DNA of 64,000 nucleotides, taken from contig NZ_FNBN01000001.1 of assembly GCF_900102545.1 (NCBI RefSeq), forward strand, positions 447,439-511,438. Direction: 5' to 3'. How positions within the stretch are numbered: the first letter of the stretch is position 1; the number at the start of each line of letters is the position of its first letter. Below the pieces are notes generated by a model. It was given only the letters and a program-made list of their open reading frames with translations. It made no database searches and was not told the DNA's origin. Positions 17,395 through 25,296 of the stretch are shown in pieces. The position numbers and the translations under genes are program-made. This DNA comes from Chitinophaga filiformis. Its GTDB lineage: Bacteria > Bacteroidota > Bacteroidia > Chitinophagales > Chitinophagaceae.

Positions 17395-17820
17395 TTATAC
17401 TTCGACTTCTTCAACAAAGTTTTTCTTAATGCTGTGTTCTACCAACAAGCCCGCGCGTAACTCTTCTTTATAGTCCAATATCATCTGTTTCTCTTCTGCC
17501 TTACTTATATCCGGTTTCCCATATTTACCAACCTTTGGATAAAACCCAAGTAGCGTAACACATTCCTTCTCCCGATCAACATAATAATATAACCTATAGC
17601 CACAGCTCTTTCCCTTACCATTATTGGAGTTGTCGAGCCGGGATTTTAAGTACCGGAAATCACCATTATCATATAGAATCTGAGGCAGACTAAATATATC
17701 GTCTATTGACTTGTTCAGGAAAAACGAACATAAATCGTTACAACAATTGCTATAACTGTTGTTTTTCTTATAACGGGACAAATCACTTCTTACAGAAGAG
17801 ATTGTATAAAAAACAGGCAA
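17395..17820 (-). CDS. RelE/ParE-family toxin-like protein
   Basis: 141 aa. The segment YLKSRLDNSNNGKGKS followed by CGYRLYYYV, TLLGFYPK and DISKAEEKQ matches the RelE-type toxins of Bacteroidota, which share a (K)IR...GKGKSGG.RV..YV core, a LL.IY.K strand and a final helix. Such toxins usually cleave mRNA at the ribosome. The best available start is a TTG at 17820; there is no ATG near the N-terminus. The frame is open 11 codons further upstream, reading IVQRLIPTPLPVF, and that stretch resembles the usual toxin opening, so a rare start (ATT or GTT) overlapping the previous gene, or loss of the original start, is possible. It follows the 136-aa gene by 11 bp and is last in a three-gene AT-rich group. 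Confidence 0.65.
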   Translation of the reverse strand: MPVFYTISSVRSDLSRYKKNNSYSNCCNDLCSFFLNKSIDDIFSLPQILYDNGDFRYLKSRLDNSNNGKGKSCGYRLYYYVDREKECVTLLGFYPKVGKYGKPDISKAEEKQMILDYKEELRAGLLVEHSIKKNFVEEVEV

Positions 17821-17831
17821 TGGAGTTGGGA

Positions 17832-18242
17832 TTAATCGTTGAACAATGAGTTATAATCTTCATTTCTGTTTACCTTATAACGCGAAAGATCGTTAGTGAT
17901 CTCGCGCAGGTCATTTACTTCATTGTTAAACATTTCCAGCTGTGTGCGAACTTCGTTCTGTAAGCCAGCATTTATAATTGAAGTATTGATTTTTTCCGAT
18001 CCGCTGAAAATCAGGAAGGCCTTGTCCACTATGTCTTTTGCCTTTTCTGATGTATAGCTATTGAAGTTCTTTTCAATATCATCTACGATTCCCCTGGTTA
18101 ACTCCGCAATGTTAGAAAATCCTTTCTGGACATCCAGTATAAGGTCCAAATGTTCGTCTGAGCCATGCAGAATAAACTGCTCAGTATCTTCAATTGAAGA
18201 TACTGTTTGCTCAATCATTTTAATTTCAGTACGATAAGACAT
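17832..18242 (-). CDS. Hypothetical helical protein, putative partner of the RelE-like toxin
   Basis: 136 aa, ATG start at 18242. I do not recognise a family. It is rich in Glu, Asp, Asn and Ile with long predicted helices (about 5-45, 50-90, 95-115) and has no signal peptide, zinc cluster or clear DNA-binding motif. Its position just upstream of the RelE-like gene is that of an antitoxin, but at 136 aa and all-helical it is unlike the common RelB, HigA or Phd types. The C-terminal DLSRYK is repeated near the N-terminus of the toxin-like protein. Antitoxin function is inference from position only. Other possibilities are a structural coiled-coil partner or an unrelated gene. Confidence 0.6.
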   Translation of the reverse strand: MSYRTEIKMIEQTVSSIEDTEQFILHGSDEHLDLILDVQKGFSNIAELTRGIVDDIEKNFNSYTSEKAKDIVDKAFLIFSGSEKINTSIINAGLQNEVRTQLEMFNNEVNDLREITNDLSRYKVNRNEDYNSLFND

Positions 18243-18337
18243 TCACTTATTTTTTCAAGGTAACAAATCAGTATATTATTCAGATAAATATAACTCGTAG
18301 TCAAATATAATATTGTGATATAACCTGGCCAAAGATT

Positions 18338-18526
18338 TTAACACAAATGCAGTAACTGGTGCTTCACTTCTGTTATACTTTTATGCTTGTTTTCCAGAAC
18401 AAACGCTATCTGGTTCGGATACATCTTCTCCACAGCTTTAATTCCCTTTTCGCTAAAGAGCACAAAAGCCAAAAGCATTTCACTAATTGCGAGCTTTTTT
18501 CTATATGATTCGAGATTATCCATCAT
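18338..18526 (-). CDS. Small hypothetical protein, 62 aa
   Basis: Starts with tandem ATGs (18526, 18523). The sequence is mostly helical with a hydrophobic middle (ISEMLLAFVLFSEKGIKAVEKM), too short and too broken by charge to be a sure membrane helix. It is the first gene of the small group that continues with the 136-aa protein (96 bp gap) and the RelE-like toxin. I do not recognise it. It could be a regulatory subunit of the cassette or an independent small protein. Codon use and AT content resemble the next two genes rather than the flanking rsmE and MATE genes. Confidence 0.45.
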   Translation of the reverse strand: MMDNLESYRKKLAISEMLLAFVLFSEKGIKAVEKMYPNQIAFVLENKHKSITEVKHQLLHLC

Positions 18527-18552
18527 TACAAATCTACCGAAAGTGATTCTAT

Positions 18553-19896
18553 TTACACATCCGCCACTACGCCCCTCGTCTTATGCTGAAATCTGAAAAA
18601 CAACAATACCGACGCCACCAGCAGTCCTATCAGCAATCCCCACCAGATTCCCTGTACACCATACCCCAGATAAATCCCGAGGAAGTAACCCACAGGCAAT
18701 CCCAGCACCCAATATGCCAGCAACGTAATCACAGTCGGCATCCGTACATCTCCCAATCCACGAAGGATACCCAATCCTACTACCTGCGTACCATCAAACA
18801 ACTGGAAGAACGCAGCAATGATGAGCAGATTAGCAGCAATATCAATAACAGCAGGATCATTAATATACATCAATGGCAGCAGCCTGCAACCCAACATGAA
18901 GATCAGCGCCGCTATCCCCATCATCACCAGTACCATATGATAACTTGCAATGGCGGAAAACCGCAGCTCCCGCCACTGTTTTGCACCAAAATGATTCCCG
19001 CTTTTGATACCTGCGGCAGCAGAGATACCGCTGGCCATCATATAAGTAATAGACGCCAGGTTGATCGCAATCTGATGGGCCGCCTGTTCCCTGGCCCCTA
19101 TCCAGCCTGCCATTACGATAGCACTACTGAAGGCGCTCACTTCAAATATATACTGCAGGGCAACAGGCGTACCGATACCCAGGATCTGCTTAATGGCCGC
19201 CATGGACAAATAACGCTGCCGGAAGTTCACCAGATAGGCCTTGAAACGGGGAGATGACAACACATACCAGGTCATGGCAACCGCCATCAGTACCCTGTCT
19301 GTCAGCGTACCAATCCCCACACCAATCACACCCAGCCTGGGCGCTCCAAACAATCCATACACCAGTGTGATCCCTATGATTATATTCAATGCGTTGCCGA
19401 TGATACTGATGTTCATGGCCTGCCGGGTGAATCCCAGCCCTTCCGCAAACTGTTTAAACGTCAGGAAGATCATCAGCGGGAAATAAGAAATGCCCAGCAA
19501 CTGTAAGAATGGTCTTGCCAGTACGCGTACGTCTTCCTCCTGCCCCAACAGATGCAGGTAATTACTGCCGGTTATGATGGCGGTAGACAATAACACCCCA
19601 AGCACGATGTTAATGACGAGGCTATGGCGCAACAGGAAACCACATTGGGCAATATTCTTACGACCATGTTCCTGGGCAATCAGCGGGGTAAGGCCGTAAG
19701 ACATACCAATTCCTACCACCATGAATATGGAAAATAAACTGCTTCCCAGCGCTACTGCCGCCAGGGGTACATCACCTGTATGGCCGATAATGATCGTGTC
19801 AGAAAAGGCCACTAAAACGTGTCCTAATTGGGAAATAACAACAGGGTATGCCAACCGGAAATTGTCTTTGTAGTACAGCCGATATTTAGTCCACAT
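18553..19896 (-). CDS. MATE-family multidrug/sodium exporter (NorM-like)
   Basis: 447 aa, ATG at 19896, twelve predicted membrane helices. The two-lobed MATE signature is visible: LAYPVVISQLGHVLVAFSDTIIIG with PLAAVALG and GMSYGLTPLIAQ in the first half, and IFEVSAFSSAIVMAGWIGAREQAAHQIA in the second. MATE proteins expel cationic drugs and metabolites in exchange for Na+ or H+. The length is that of a complete transporter. It follows dnaB in the same orientation, but a strong terminator separates the two, so it needs its own promoter. The substrate is unknown. Confidence 0.93.
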   Translation of the reverse strand: MWTKYRLYYKDNFRLAYPVVISQLGHVLVAFSDTIIIGHTGDVPLAAVALGSSLFSIFMVVGIGMSYGLTPLIAQEHGRKNIAQCGFLLRHSLVINIVLGVLLSTAIITGSNYLHLLGQEEDVRVLARPFLQLLGISYFPLMIFLTFKQFAEGLGFTRQAMNISIIGNALNIIIGITLVYGLFGAPRLGVIGVGIGTLTDRVLMAVAMTWYVLSSPRFKAYLVNFRQRYLSMAAIKQILGIGTPVALQYIFEVSAFSSAIVMAGWIGAREQAAHQIAINLASITYMMASGISAAAGIKSGNHFGAKQWRELRFSAIASYHMVLVMMGIAALIFMLGCRLLPLMYINDPAVIDIAANLLIIAAFFQLFDGTQVVGLGILRGLGDVRMPTVITLLAYWVLGLPVGYFLGIYLGYGVQGIWWGLLIGLLVASVLLFFRFQHKTRGVVADV

Positions 19897-19913
19897 AGTA
19901 TTATTAGGGGGAA

Positions 19914-19949
19914 ATTAAAAAAGGCGCTCCGTGGTGAAGGAGCGCCTTT
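19914..19949 (-). terminator. Rho-independent terminator of dnaB
   Basis: Perfect 11-bp stem (AAAGGCGCTCC 19920-19930, GGAGCGCCTTT 19939-19949) with an 8-nt loop. On the minus strand it is followed by a T-run (19914-19921 complement). It lies 26 nt after the dnaB stop and before the MATE gene. Confidence 0.9.
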
Positions 19950-19974
19950 CAGTATTATTACTAATTCTGTTTAC

Positions 19975-21546
19975 TTAAAAAGGAGCATCTTCAAATCCGT
20001 CATCGAAATTCATGTCGTTCATCTTGGAACCCTTCTGGATATACAGCTTCGCTTCATCGTTGCCACCGCCGTCATTACCACCACGCATTCCTGCAAATGC
20101 GTTACTGCTTCCACCACCAGGGTTCTCCAGGCTTCCATCATCCTCAAAACGCTGGAATTCGAGTACCGCACGCAACTTGATGGTATCCAGCTGACCGTTA
20201 CGGTGTTTAGCTATACGCACGTGGGTTTCACCTTTGTTGGATTCGCCCATCTCGTTGGTGTTGATCTCATAGTATTCAGGACGGTACAGGAACATTACCA
20301 TGTCAGCATCCTGCTCGATCGCTCCGGATTCACGGAGGTCACTCAACTGCGGCATCTTGTTACCATCTTTACGCTTTTCCACATCACGGCTCAACTGGGA
20401 GAGGGCCAGGATCGGCACGTGCAACTCTTTCGCAAGTCCTTTCAGGTCCCTGGAGATCTTACTGATCTCCTGCTCACGGTTGGTGCCCTTTCCATCGGCG
20501 CTACCACTCATCAGCTGCAGGTAGTCGATGATGATCACCCCTACCCCGTGATTGTGTACCAGCCTTCTGGCTTTCGCACGTAACTCAAAGATGTTCAGTG
20601 CCGGGGTATCATCTATGAAGATAGGCGCTTTTGCCAGGCGTTCAATACCATGGGTCATCAGCTTCTTCATTTCATACTCTTCCAGTTTACCCCTGGTGAT
20701 CTTTTCCAGTTTTATTTCAGACTCCGCGGACAGGATACGTTGTACGATCTGTCCGGAGGACATTTCCAAAGAGAACACCGCGGCTCCTTTTGGGAATCTC
20801 GGGTGAAGGGCGGCATTTCTGGCCAGGTTCAGTGCGAAAGCCGTCTTACCCACCGCAGGACGTGCCGCGATGATGATAAGATCCGTCGACTGCCAGCCAT
20901 AAGTTACCTTGTCCAGTGAAGGGAACCCGGAAGGTACCCCGGTAATATCATCCCCACGGTTACGCAGATCTTCAATACGCTTCATGGTATTCACCAATAC
21001 GCGGTCGATACTGTCGTAGTTCTTACGTAAGTGGTTGTTGGTCACCTCGAAAAGTTTACTTTCCGCGGAGTCCAGCAGGTCAAATACGTCTGCCGTGTCT
21101 TCGTAAGATTCACTCAGAATTTCTCCGGATATGCGAATCAGTTCCCGCTGGATAAATTTCTGCAGGATAATACGGGCATGCGCCTCAATGTTGGCGGAAG
21201 AAACCACCATGTTGGTTAACCTGGTAATATAATATGGGCCGCCTACTATTTCCAGTTCGCCCATTGAACGCAGTTCCTCCACAACGGTCAGAATGTCCAC
21301 CGGCATGGATTTACCTGCCAGCCGGGTCATGGCCGTAAATATCTTCTGATGTGCTTCTACGTAAAAACATTCACCTTTCAATATCTCTACCACTGTGTCA
21401 AAAGCTCCTTTCTCCAGCATAATGGCTCCCAATACAGCCTCTTCCATCTCCTTTGCCTGCGGAGGAATTTTGCCGTACATCATGGTAGATACGTCAACGG
21501 ACGACTTCCGACGTACGTTGCGGTCTTTCTTTAGATTGAGATCCAT
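19975..21546 (-). CDS. dnaB: Replicative DNA helicase
   Basis: 523 aa, ATG at 21546. The hexameric helicase that unwinds the fork. The N-terminal domain (about 25-130; PPQAKEMEEAVLGAIMLEKGAFD) binds primase; the RecA-like domain carries Walker A (AARPAVGKTAFAL, about 230-242), AVFSLEMSSGQI, Walker B (VGVIIIDYLQLM), and DLRESGAIEQDADMVMFLYR near the end. The C-terminal 50 residues are a Gly/Asn-rich linker followed by an acidic tip (MNDMNFDDGFEDAPF), an arrangement also known from SSB tails; what it does here is unknown. It diverges from pheT across a 626-bp non-coding gap holding DnaA-box-like sites. Confidence 0.97.
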   Translation of the reverse strand: MDLNLKKDRNVRRKSSVDVSTMMYGKIPPQAKEMEEAVLGAIMLEKGAFDTVVEILKGECFYVEAHQKIFTAMTRLAGKSMPVDILTVVEELRSMGELEIVGGPYYITRLTNMVVSSANIEAHARIILQKFIQRELIRISGEILSESYEDTADVFDLLDSAESKLFEVTNNHLRKNYDSIDRVLVNTMKRIEDLRNRGDDITGVPSGFPSLDKVTYGWQSTDLIIIAARPAVGKTAFALNLARNAALHPRFPKGAAVFSLEMSSGQIVQRILSAESEIKLEKITRGKLEEYEMKKLMTHGIERLAKAPIFIDDTPALNIFELRAKARRLVHNHGVGVIIIDYLQLMSGSADGKGTNREQEISKISRDLKGLAKELHVPILALSQLSRDVEKRKDGNKMPQLSDLRESGAIEQDADMVMFLYRPEYYEINTNEMGESNKGETHVRIAKHRNGQLDTIKLRAVLEFQRFEDDGSLENPGGGSSNAFAGMRGGNDGGGNDEAKLYIQKGSKMNDMNFDDGFEDAPF

Positions 21547-21639
21547 CTATATGTTCGTGATTAGTCTGTTAATCAAAAAGTTAAGTGTCGTGGCTTCCTA
21601 GTTTGTCCTTTACAATTTATTGTACCATTTGAGCTCTTC

Positions 21640-21901
21640 TCATTTTATAAAATTGTGAACTTTTTTGGGCCTTACAAACTAAGGTAACCGCATTTTTCGA
21701 TTTTCTAAAGTTTGCCAGGGTATATAATTTATAAGGTGACATGCACAGGTTATGCACCCGCAAAATGACAGTTATACACTGACTATCGTTTCGTTATCCA
21801 CCAAACTCACACAATATCCCCACACAAAGGTCTGGATATTCACAAACAATGTGTAAAAAAGTTTCACACATAGATTTTGTCGATTTGCACATTTCTCCAC
21901 A
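21640..21901. other. Candidate replication origin or DnaA-regulated region
   Basis: Six 9-mers within one mismatch of TTATNCACA: TTATGCACC (21750), TTATACACT (21772), TTATCCACC (21794), ATATTCACA (21836), TTCTCCACA (21893), and TTTTACACA on the minus strand (21850-21858). The first three are in the same orientation and exactly 22 bp apart; a weaker ACATGCACA sits 11 bp before the first. An AT-rich stretch that could serve as the unwinding element lies immediately to the left. Genes run away from it on both sides (dnaB left, pheT right). No box is a perfect match, and no dnaA gene is in the window. Confidence 0.45.
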
Positions 21902-21982
21902 GCCGGGTTTCGTATCCGGGTTACCGGTAATAATTTGGTGCGATTGTTGGGCGCGGCCCAGAAATGGGACAGGGAAAGCCCT

Positions 21983-22037
21983 TCTTCTTCGATGCTTGTT
22001 CGACGCTTCTTCGACGCTTGTTCGACGCTTGTTCGAC
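21983..22037. repeat. 11-bp tandem repeat array, five units (GCTTGTTCGAC type)
   Basis: Units: TCTTCTTCGAT, GCTTGTTCGAC, GCTTCTTCGAC, GCTTGTTCGAC, GCTTGTTCGAC, then GCTTA. Three units are identical. It is intergenic, 136 bp before pheT. It shares the GCTTSTTC core, the 11-bp period and the 55-bp length with the array at 5689-5743. Confidence 0.88.
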
Positions 22038-22172
22038 GCTTACCGTCTGCTAAAGGAAGATAAAGTCCCCCCGGGTTTACCGGCAACCAACAGAACGGGG
22101 CCGCTATTCCATCCTGTATATAGGGACTATTCGTGATTTACACTAACTTTACGGACTTATATAAATTTACAA

Positions 22173-24605
22173 ATGACTATTTCGTACAATTGGCTGTGTG
22201 ACTATTTGCCGGTTAAACCCACGCCGGAGGAACTATCTGTTATTCTGACGCGTATAGGCCTTGAGGTGGAAAGCCTGGAACAATTTGAGTCCGTAAAGGG
22301 CAGTCTTGAGGGACTGGTAATCGGCGAAGTACTGACCGTAGCACCCCATCCCAATGCCGATAAACTGAGATTAACAACAGTAAATACAGGTAGCGGCGAA
22401 CCGCTGCACATTGTTTGCGGCGCACCCAACGTGGCTGTCGGACAAAAAGTAGTAATTGCACCTATCGGGGCCACTATCTACCCTGCCAGCGGCGAACCGC
22501 TGACCATGAAAAAAGCGAAGATCCGCGGAGAAGAGAGCCATGGAATGATCTGTGCGGAAGATGAGATCGGTATTGGAGAAAGCCATGCCGGTATTATGGT
22601 GCTCGATCCATCCCTGCAACCCGGCACTCCTGCCAGGGAAGTATTTAAACCCGTTCAGGACTGGATCTATGAGATAGGATTGACCCCCAACAGGATGGAC
22701 GCTATGAGTCACCTGGGTGTGGCCAGAGATGTGTGCGCCTACCTGAACAACAGTGAAAACACACTGAAATACAAGGCATTAACGCCTGAACTCTCCACCC
22801 TGCCCAAGGCAGCTACTCCTTACCAGATTGGTGTTAGCATAGAAAATACGGAAGCTTGTCCGCGGTATAGTGGCATTTCCATCACAGGTGTGAAGATCGC
22901 TCCTTCCCCCGATTGGCTGAAGAATAAGCTGCTGGCCATCGGTGTAAGACCTATTAATAATATAGTAGATATTACCAACTTCATCCTGCATGAAACCGGT
23001 CAGCCGCTGCATGCTTTTGATGCAGACGCCGTTGAAGGCCGCCAGGTTATCGTGAAGAACCTGCCGCAGAACACGGTTTTTGTAACGCTGGATGAAAAAG
23101 AACGTAAACTGGATGCCGCAGACCTCATGATCTGCAATGGCAAGGGTGAGCCGATGTGTATTGCCGGTGTTTTCGGCGGATTGCATTCCGGTGTGAAGGA
23201 TACTACTACAAACATCTTCCTGGAAAGTGCCTGTTTCAGTGCAGCCAGCATCCGTCCAACCTCTTTCCGTCACGGACTCCGTACAGACGCTGCTGCCCGT
23301 TTCGAAAAAGGAACTGATATTTCGGCAACAGCATATGTACTACAGCGCGCTGCCGCATTGATCTGCGAACTGGCCGGCGGTCAGGCAGCTTCAGAAGTGA
23401 TTGATGTATATCCTCATCCCAAGGTGCAGACAGAAGTGGAGACCAGCTGGAATTATATCTGTAAACTGAGCGGAAAAGCTTATCCTGAAGATAAGATAGT
23501 AAATATCCTGAGCAGCCTGGGCTTCGGCATTCTTAAAAAAGATGCTGAAAGGCTGCGCGTGAGCGTACCTTACAGCAAACCGGATATCAGCATCCCGGCA
23601 GATATCGTGGAAGAAGTAATGCGTATTGACGGCCTGGATAATATAGAGATCCCTGCGCAGGTGCTGATCACTCCTTCTGCCAATCCAAAACCGGACAGGG
23701 AGAAAGTACGTGAAAAGGCTGCTAATTACCTGGCATCCAACGGCTTTAATGAGATTTTCACCAACTCTATCACAAATAGTAAGTATTTTACACCTGAAGT
23801 GCTGCAGCATACGGTAAAGATGATCAACAGTCTCAGCGCCGACCTGGATGTAATGCGTCCTTCCATGCTGGAAACCGGCCTGGAAAGCATCGCACACAAC
23901 CTGAACCGTCGCAATGACAACCTGTTGTTCTTCGAATTCGGTAACACTTATGCGGTTAGCGGAGAGGGTAAATATGAAGAAACTGCTCACCTGAGCCTCT
24001 ATCTGACCGGTCAGAAAAGAACGGAAAGCTGGATGCATAAAGCCGAGCCGGTAGATTTCTACTTCCTGAAGGGCTACATACAGAACCTCTTCAAACAGCT
24101 GGGTATCAGCGGCCTGCAGTGGGCAGAAGCCGAAAGCGATGCCCTGCAGAATGGCTGGCAGATCAGTGTGAAGAACAAGCCGGTAGTAGTGCTTGGCGCT
24201 GTTAACGCACAGAAACTGAAACAGTTCGATATTAAGCAAGCAGTGTGGTTTGCCGACTTCAACTGGAAAATTGTATTGGGATTACTGCAAAAAAGCGATA
24301 ACTTTTATAAGGAAATACCGAAATTCCCGGCGGTGCGTCGTGACCTCGCCCTCGTACTGGATAAGCAGGTAAAATTTGCTGCTGTGGAAGCGGCCGCCAA
24401 AACGGTTAAATCTTCCCTGCTGCAGGAACTGAACCTGTTTGACGTTTTTGAGAGTGAGAAACTGGGCGCTAATAAAAAGTCATATGCCGTTAGCTTCACC
24501 TTCCAGGATGCGCAGAAGACCCTTACCGATAAAGAGATTGATGCGGTAATGGATAAACTGGTAAAAGCATTCGAAGGACAGTTACAGGCAGAAATCAGAA
24601 AATAA
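22173..24605 (+). CDS. pheT: Phenylalanine-tRNA ligase beta subunit
   Basis: 810 aa, ATG at 22173. Pairs with PheS (not in the window) as an alpha2-beta2 enzyme charging tRNA-Phe. Domains: an N-terminal tRNA-binding OB fold (about 40-150; VIGEVLTVAPHPNADKLRLT), the B3/B4 editing domain (about 215-390; NNIVDITNFILHETGQPLHAFD, and FLESACFSAASIRPTS for Tyr proofreading), B5 (about 405-475), a catalytic-like core (about 490-700; EEVMRIDGLDNIEIP), and a C-terminal ferredoxin-like anticodon-binding domain (about 715-810; FPAVRRDLALVLDKQVKF). It is complete. It is first in a plus-strand run continuing to the coiled-coil protein, zapA and rny. Confidence 0.97.
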   Translation: MTISYNWLCDYLPVKPTPEELSVILTRIGLEVESLEQFESVKGSLEGLVIGEVLTVAPHPNADKLRLTTVNTGSGEPLHIVCGAPNVAVGQKVVIAPIGATIYPASGEPLTMKKAKIRGEESHGMICAEDEIGIGESHAGIMVLDPSLQPGTPAREVFKPVQDWIYEIGLTPNRMDAMSHLGVARDVCAYLNNSENTLKYKALTPELSTLPKAATPYQIGVSIENTEACPRYSGISITGVKIAPSPDWLKNKLLAIGVRPINNIVDITNFILHETGQPLHAFDADAVEGRQVIVKNLPQNTVFVTLDEKERKLDAADLMICNGKGEPMCIAGVFGGLHSGVKDTTTNIFLESACFSAASIRPTSFRHGLRTDAAARFEKGTDISATAYVLQRAAALICELAGGQAASEVIDVYPHPKVQTEVETSWNYICKLSGKAYPEDKIVNILSSLGFGILKKDAERLRVSVPYSKPDISIPADIVEEVMRIDGLDNIEIPAQVLITPSANPKPDREKVREKAANYLASNGFNEIFTNSITNSKYFTPEVLQHTVKMINSLSADLDVMRPSMLETGLESIAHNLNRRNDNLLFFEFGNTYAVSGEGKYEETAHLSLYLTGQKRTESWMHKAEPVDFYFLKGYIQNLFKQLGISGLQWAEAESDALQNGWQISVKNKPVVVLGAVNAQKLKQFDIKQAVWFADFNWKIVLGLLQKSDNFYKEIPKFPAVRRDLALVLDKQVKFAAVEAAAKTVKSSLLQELNLFDVFESEKLGANKKSYAVSFTFQDAQKTLTDKEIDAVMDKLVKAFEGQLQAEIRK

Positions 24606-24617
24606 TCAGGGATTAGG

Positions 24618-24652
24618 AATTAAGAACGGGGTGATAGCCACGCTTCTTAATT
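24618..24652. repeat. Inverted repeat after pheT
   Basis: Arms AATTAAGAA (24618-24626) and TTCTTAATT (24644-24652), perfect over 9 bp, with a 17-nt loop. No T-run follows, so it is at best a weak terminator or an intercistronic stem between pheT and the coiled-coil gene. Confidence 0.4.
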
Positions 24653-24673
24653 CTTAATAATGAATTGAATTTT

Positions 24674-24982
24674 ATGGCTTTAGAGCAGTACATACAAAGG
24701 ATAGACGATAAGCTCCATTTGTTGTTGAAAAAGCTGCAGCAGGTGCAGGCTGAGAATGTATTGCTGAAAGAGCAATTGCAGGAACAGGAAGAAACACTGG
24801 CAGCCCGGGATGAAACGATCGCCGCCCTGGAAAACAAGCTCCACCTGGCCAAAATGGCCGTAGCCACCCAGGGTACACCGTCCAGCCGGGAAGACGATGA
24901 AGAATTCAGAAAGGAAATGCGAAGCAAGATCAATGATTATATAAAAGAGATCGATCGCTGTATCGCACTGTTAAACAGCTAG
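24674..24982 (+). CDS. Small coiled-coil protein, ZapB-like by context
   Basis: 102 aa from the ATG at 24674. Residues 1-65 form a heptad-rich coiled coil (DDKLHLLLKKLQQVQAE, LKEQLQEQEETL, TIAALENKL), followed by a short linker and an amphipathic C-terminal helix (MRSKINDYIKEIDRCIALL). It lies 20 bp before zapA and is probably co-transcribed with it. The combination of a short coiled-coil protein with ZapA resembles the ZapA-ZapB pair that bundles FtsZ filaments, but sequence similarity to ZapB is generic coiled coil only, so the divisome role is inference. The start is taken at ATG rather than an upstream TTG. Confidence 0.7.
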   Translation: MALEQYIQRIDDKLHLLLKKLQQVQAENVLLKEQLQEQEETLAARDETIAALENKLHLAKMAVATQGTPSSREDDEEFRKEMRSKINDYIKEIDRCIALLNS

Positions 24983-25002
24983 TTAAAACCAAATCTACCG
25001 AC

Positions 25003-25296
25003 ATGGAACAGCTGATTCCCATTAATATTGTGGTGGCCGACAGGTCTTACCGCATTAAGATAAGGCCGGAAGAGGAAGAGGAAGTACGCCGTACCATGAA
25101 GGAAGTGAATGAGAAGATCATTGAATTCAAAACAGCGTACGCTGGTAAAGACCTGCAGGACTATATTGCCATGGTCCTTATCATGTACGCAACCCATCCG
25201 GTGACGAGCGGAGGAAAGATACAGGCTGGCCTTGCGCCATTCCTGGAAGAGAAGTTACAGCACCTTGAAGCGCTGCTGGACAGCTCACTGAAGTGA
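25003..25296 (+). CDS. zapA: Cell division protein ZapA
   Basis: 97 aa. ZapA binds FtsZ and stabilises the Z ring. The N-terminal beta-hairpin (IPINIVVADRSYRIKI, about 5-20) and E-rich turn (RPEEEEEVRRTMKEVN) followed by a long dimerisation helix (about 30-95; DLQDYIAMVLIMYA) match the family, and the length is typical. It follows the coiled-coil gene by 20 bp and precedes rny by 312 bp. A zapA-rny neighbourhood is common in this phylum. Confidence 0.9.
   Translation: MEQLIPINIVVADRSYRIKIRPEEEEEVRRTMKEVNEKIIEFKTAYAGKDLQDYIAMVLIMYATHPVTSGGKIQAGLAPFLEEKLQHLEALLDSSLK

Larger units (their letters stand above)
21547..22172. other. Non-coding gap between divergent dnaB and pheT
   Basis: 626 bp with no credible gene; short frames on both strands lack starts or family features. 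From left to right it holds an AT-rich segment (about 21640-21740), a cluster of DnaA-box-like 9-mers (21739-21901), an 11-bp tandem repeat (21983-22037), and a TAACTTTA box at 22144-22151 that may be the pheT promoter (22 bp before the ATG). Confidence 0.6.

Noticed and set aside
23391..24239. Long minus-strand frame of 282 codons within pheT
   Set aside because: Antisense shadow of a strongly conserved pheT; no motif or start signal of its own.
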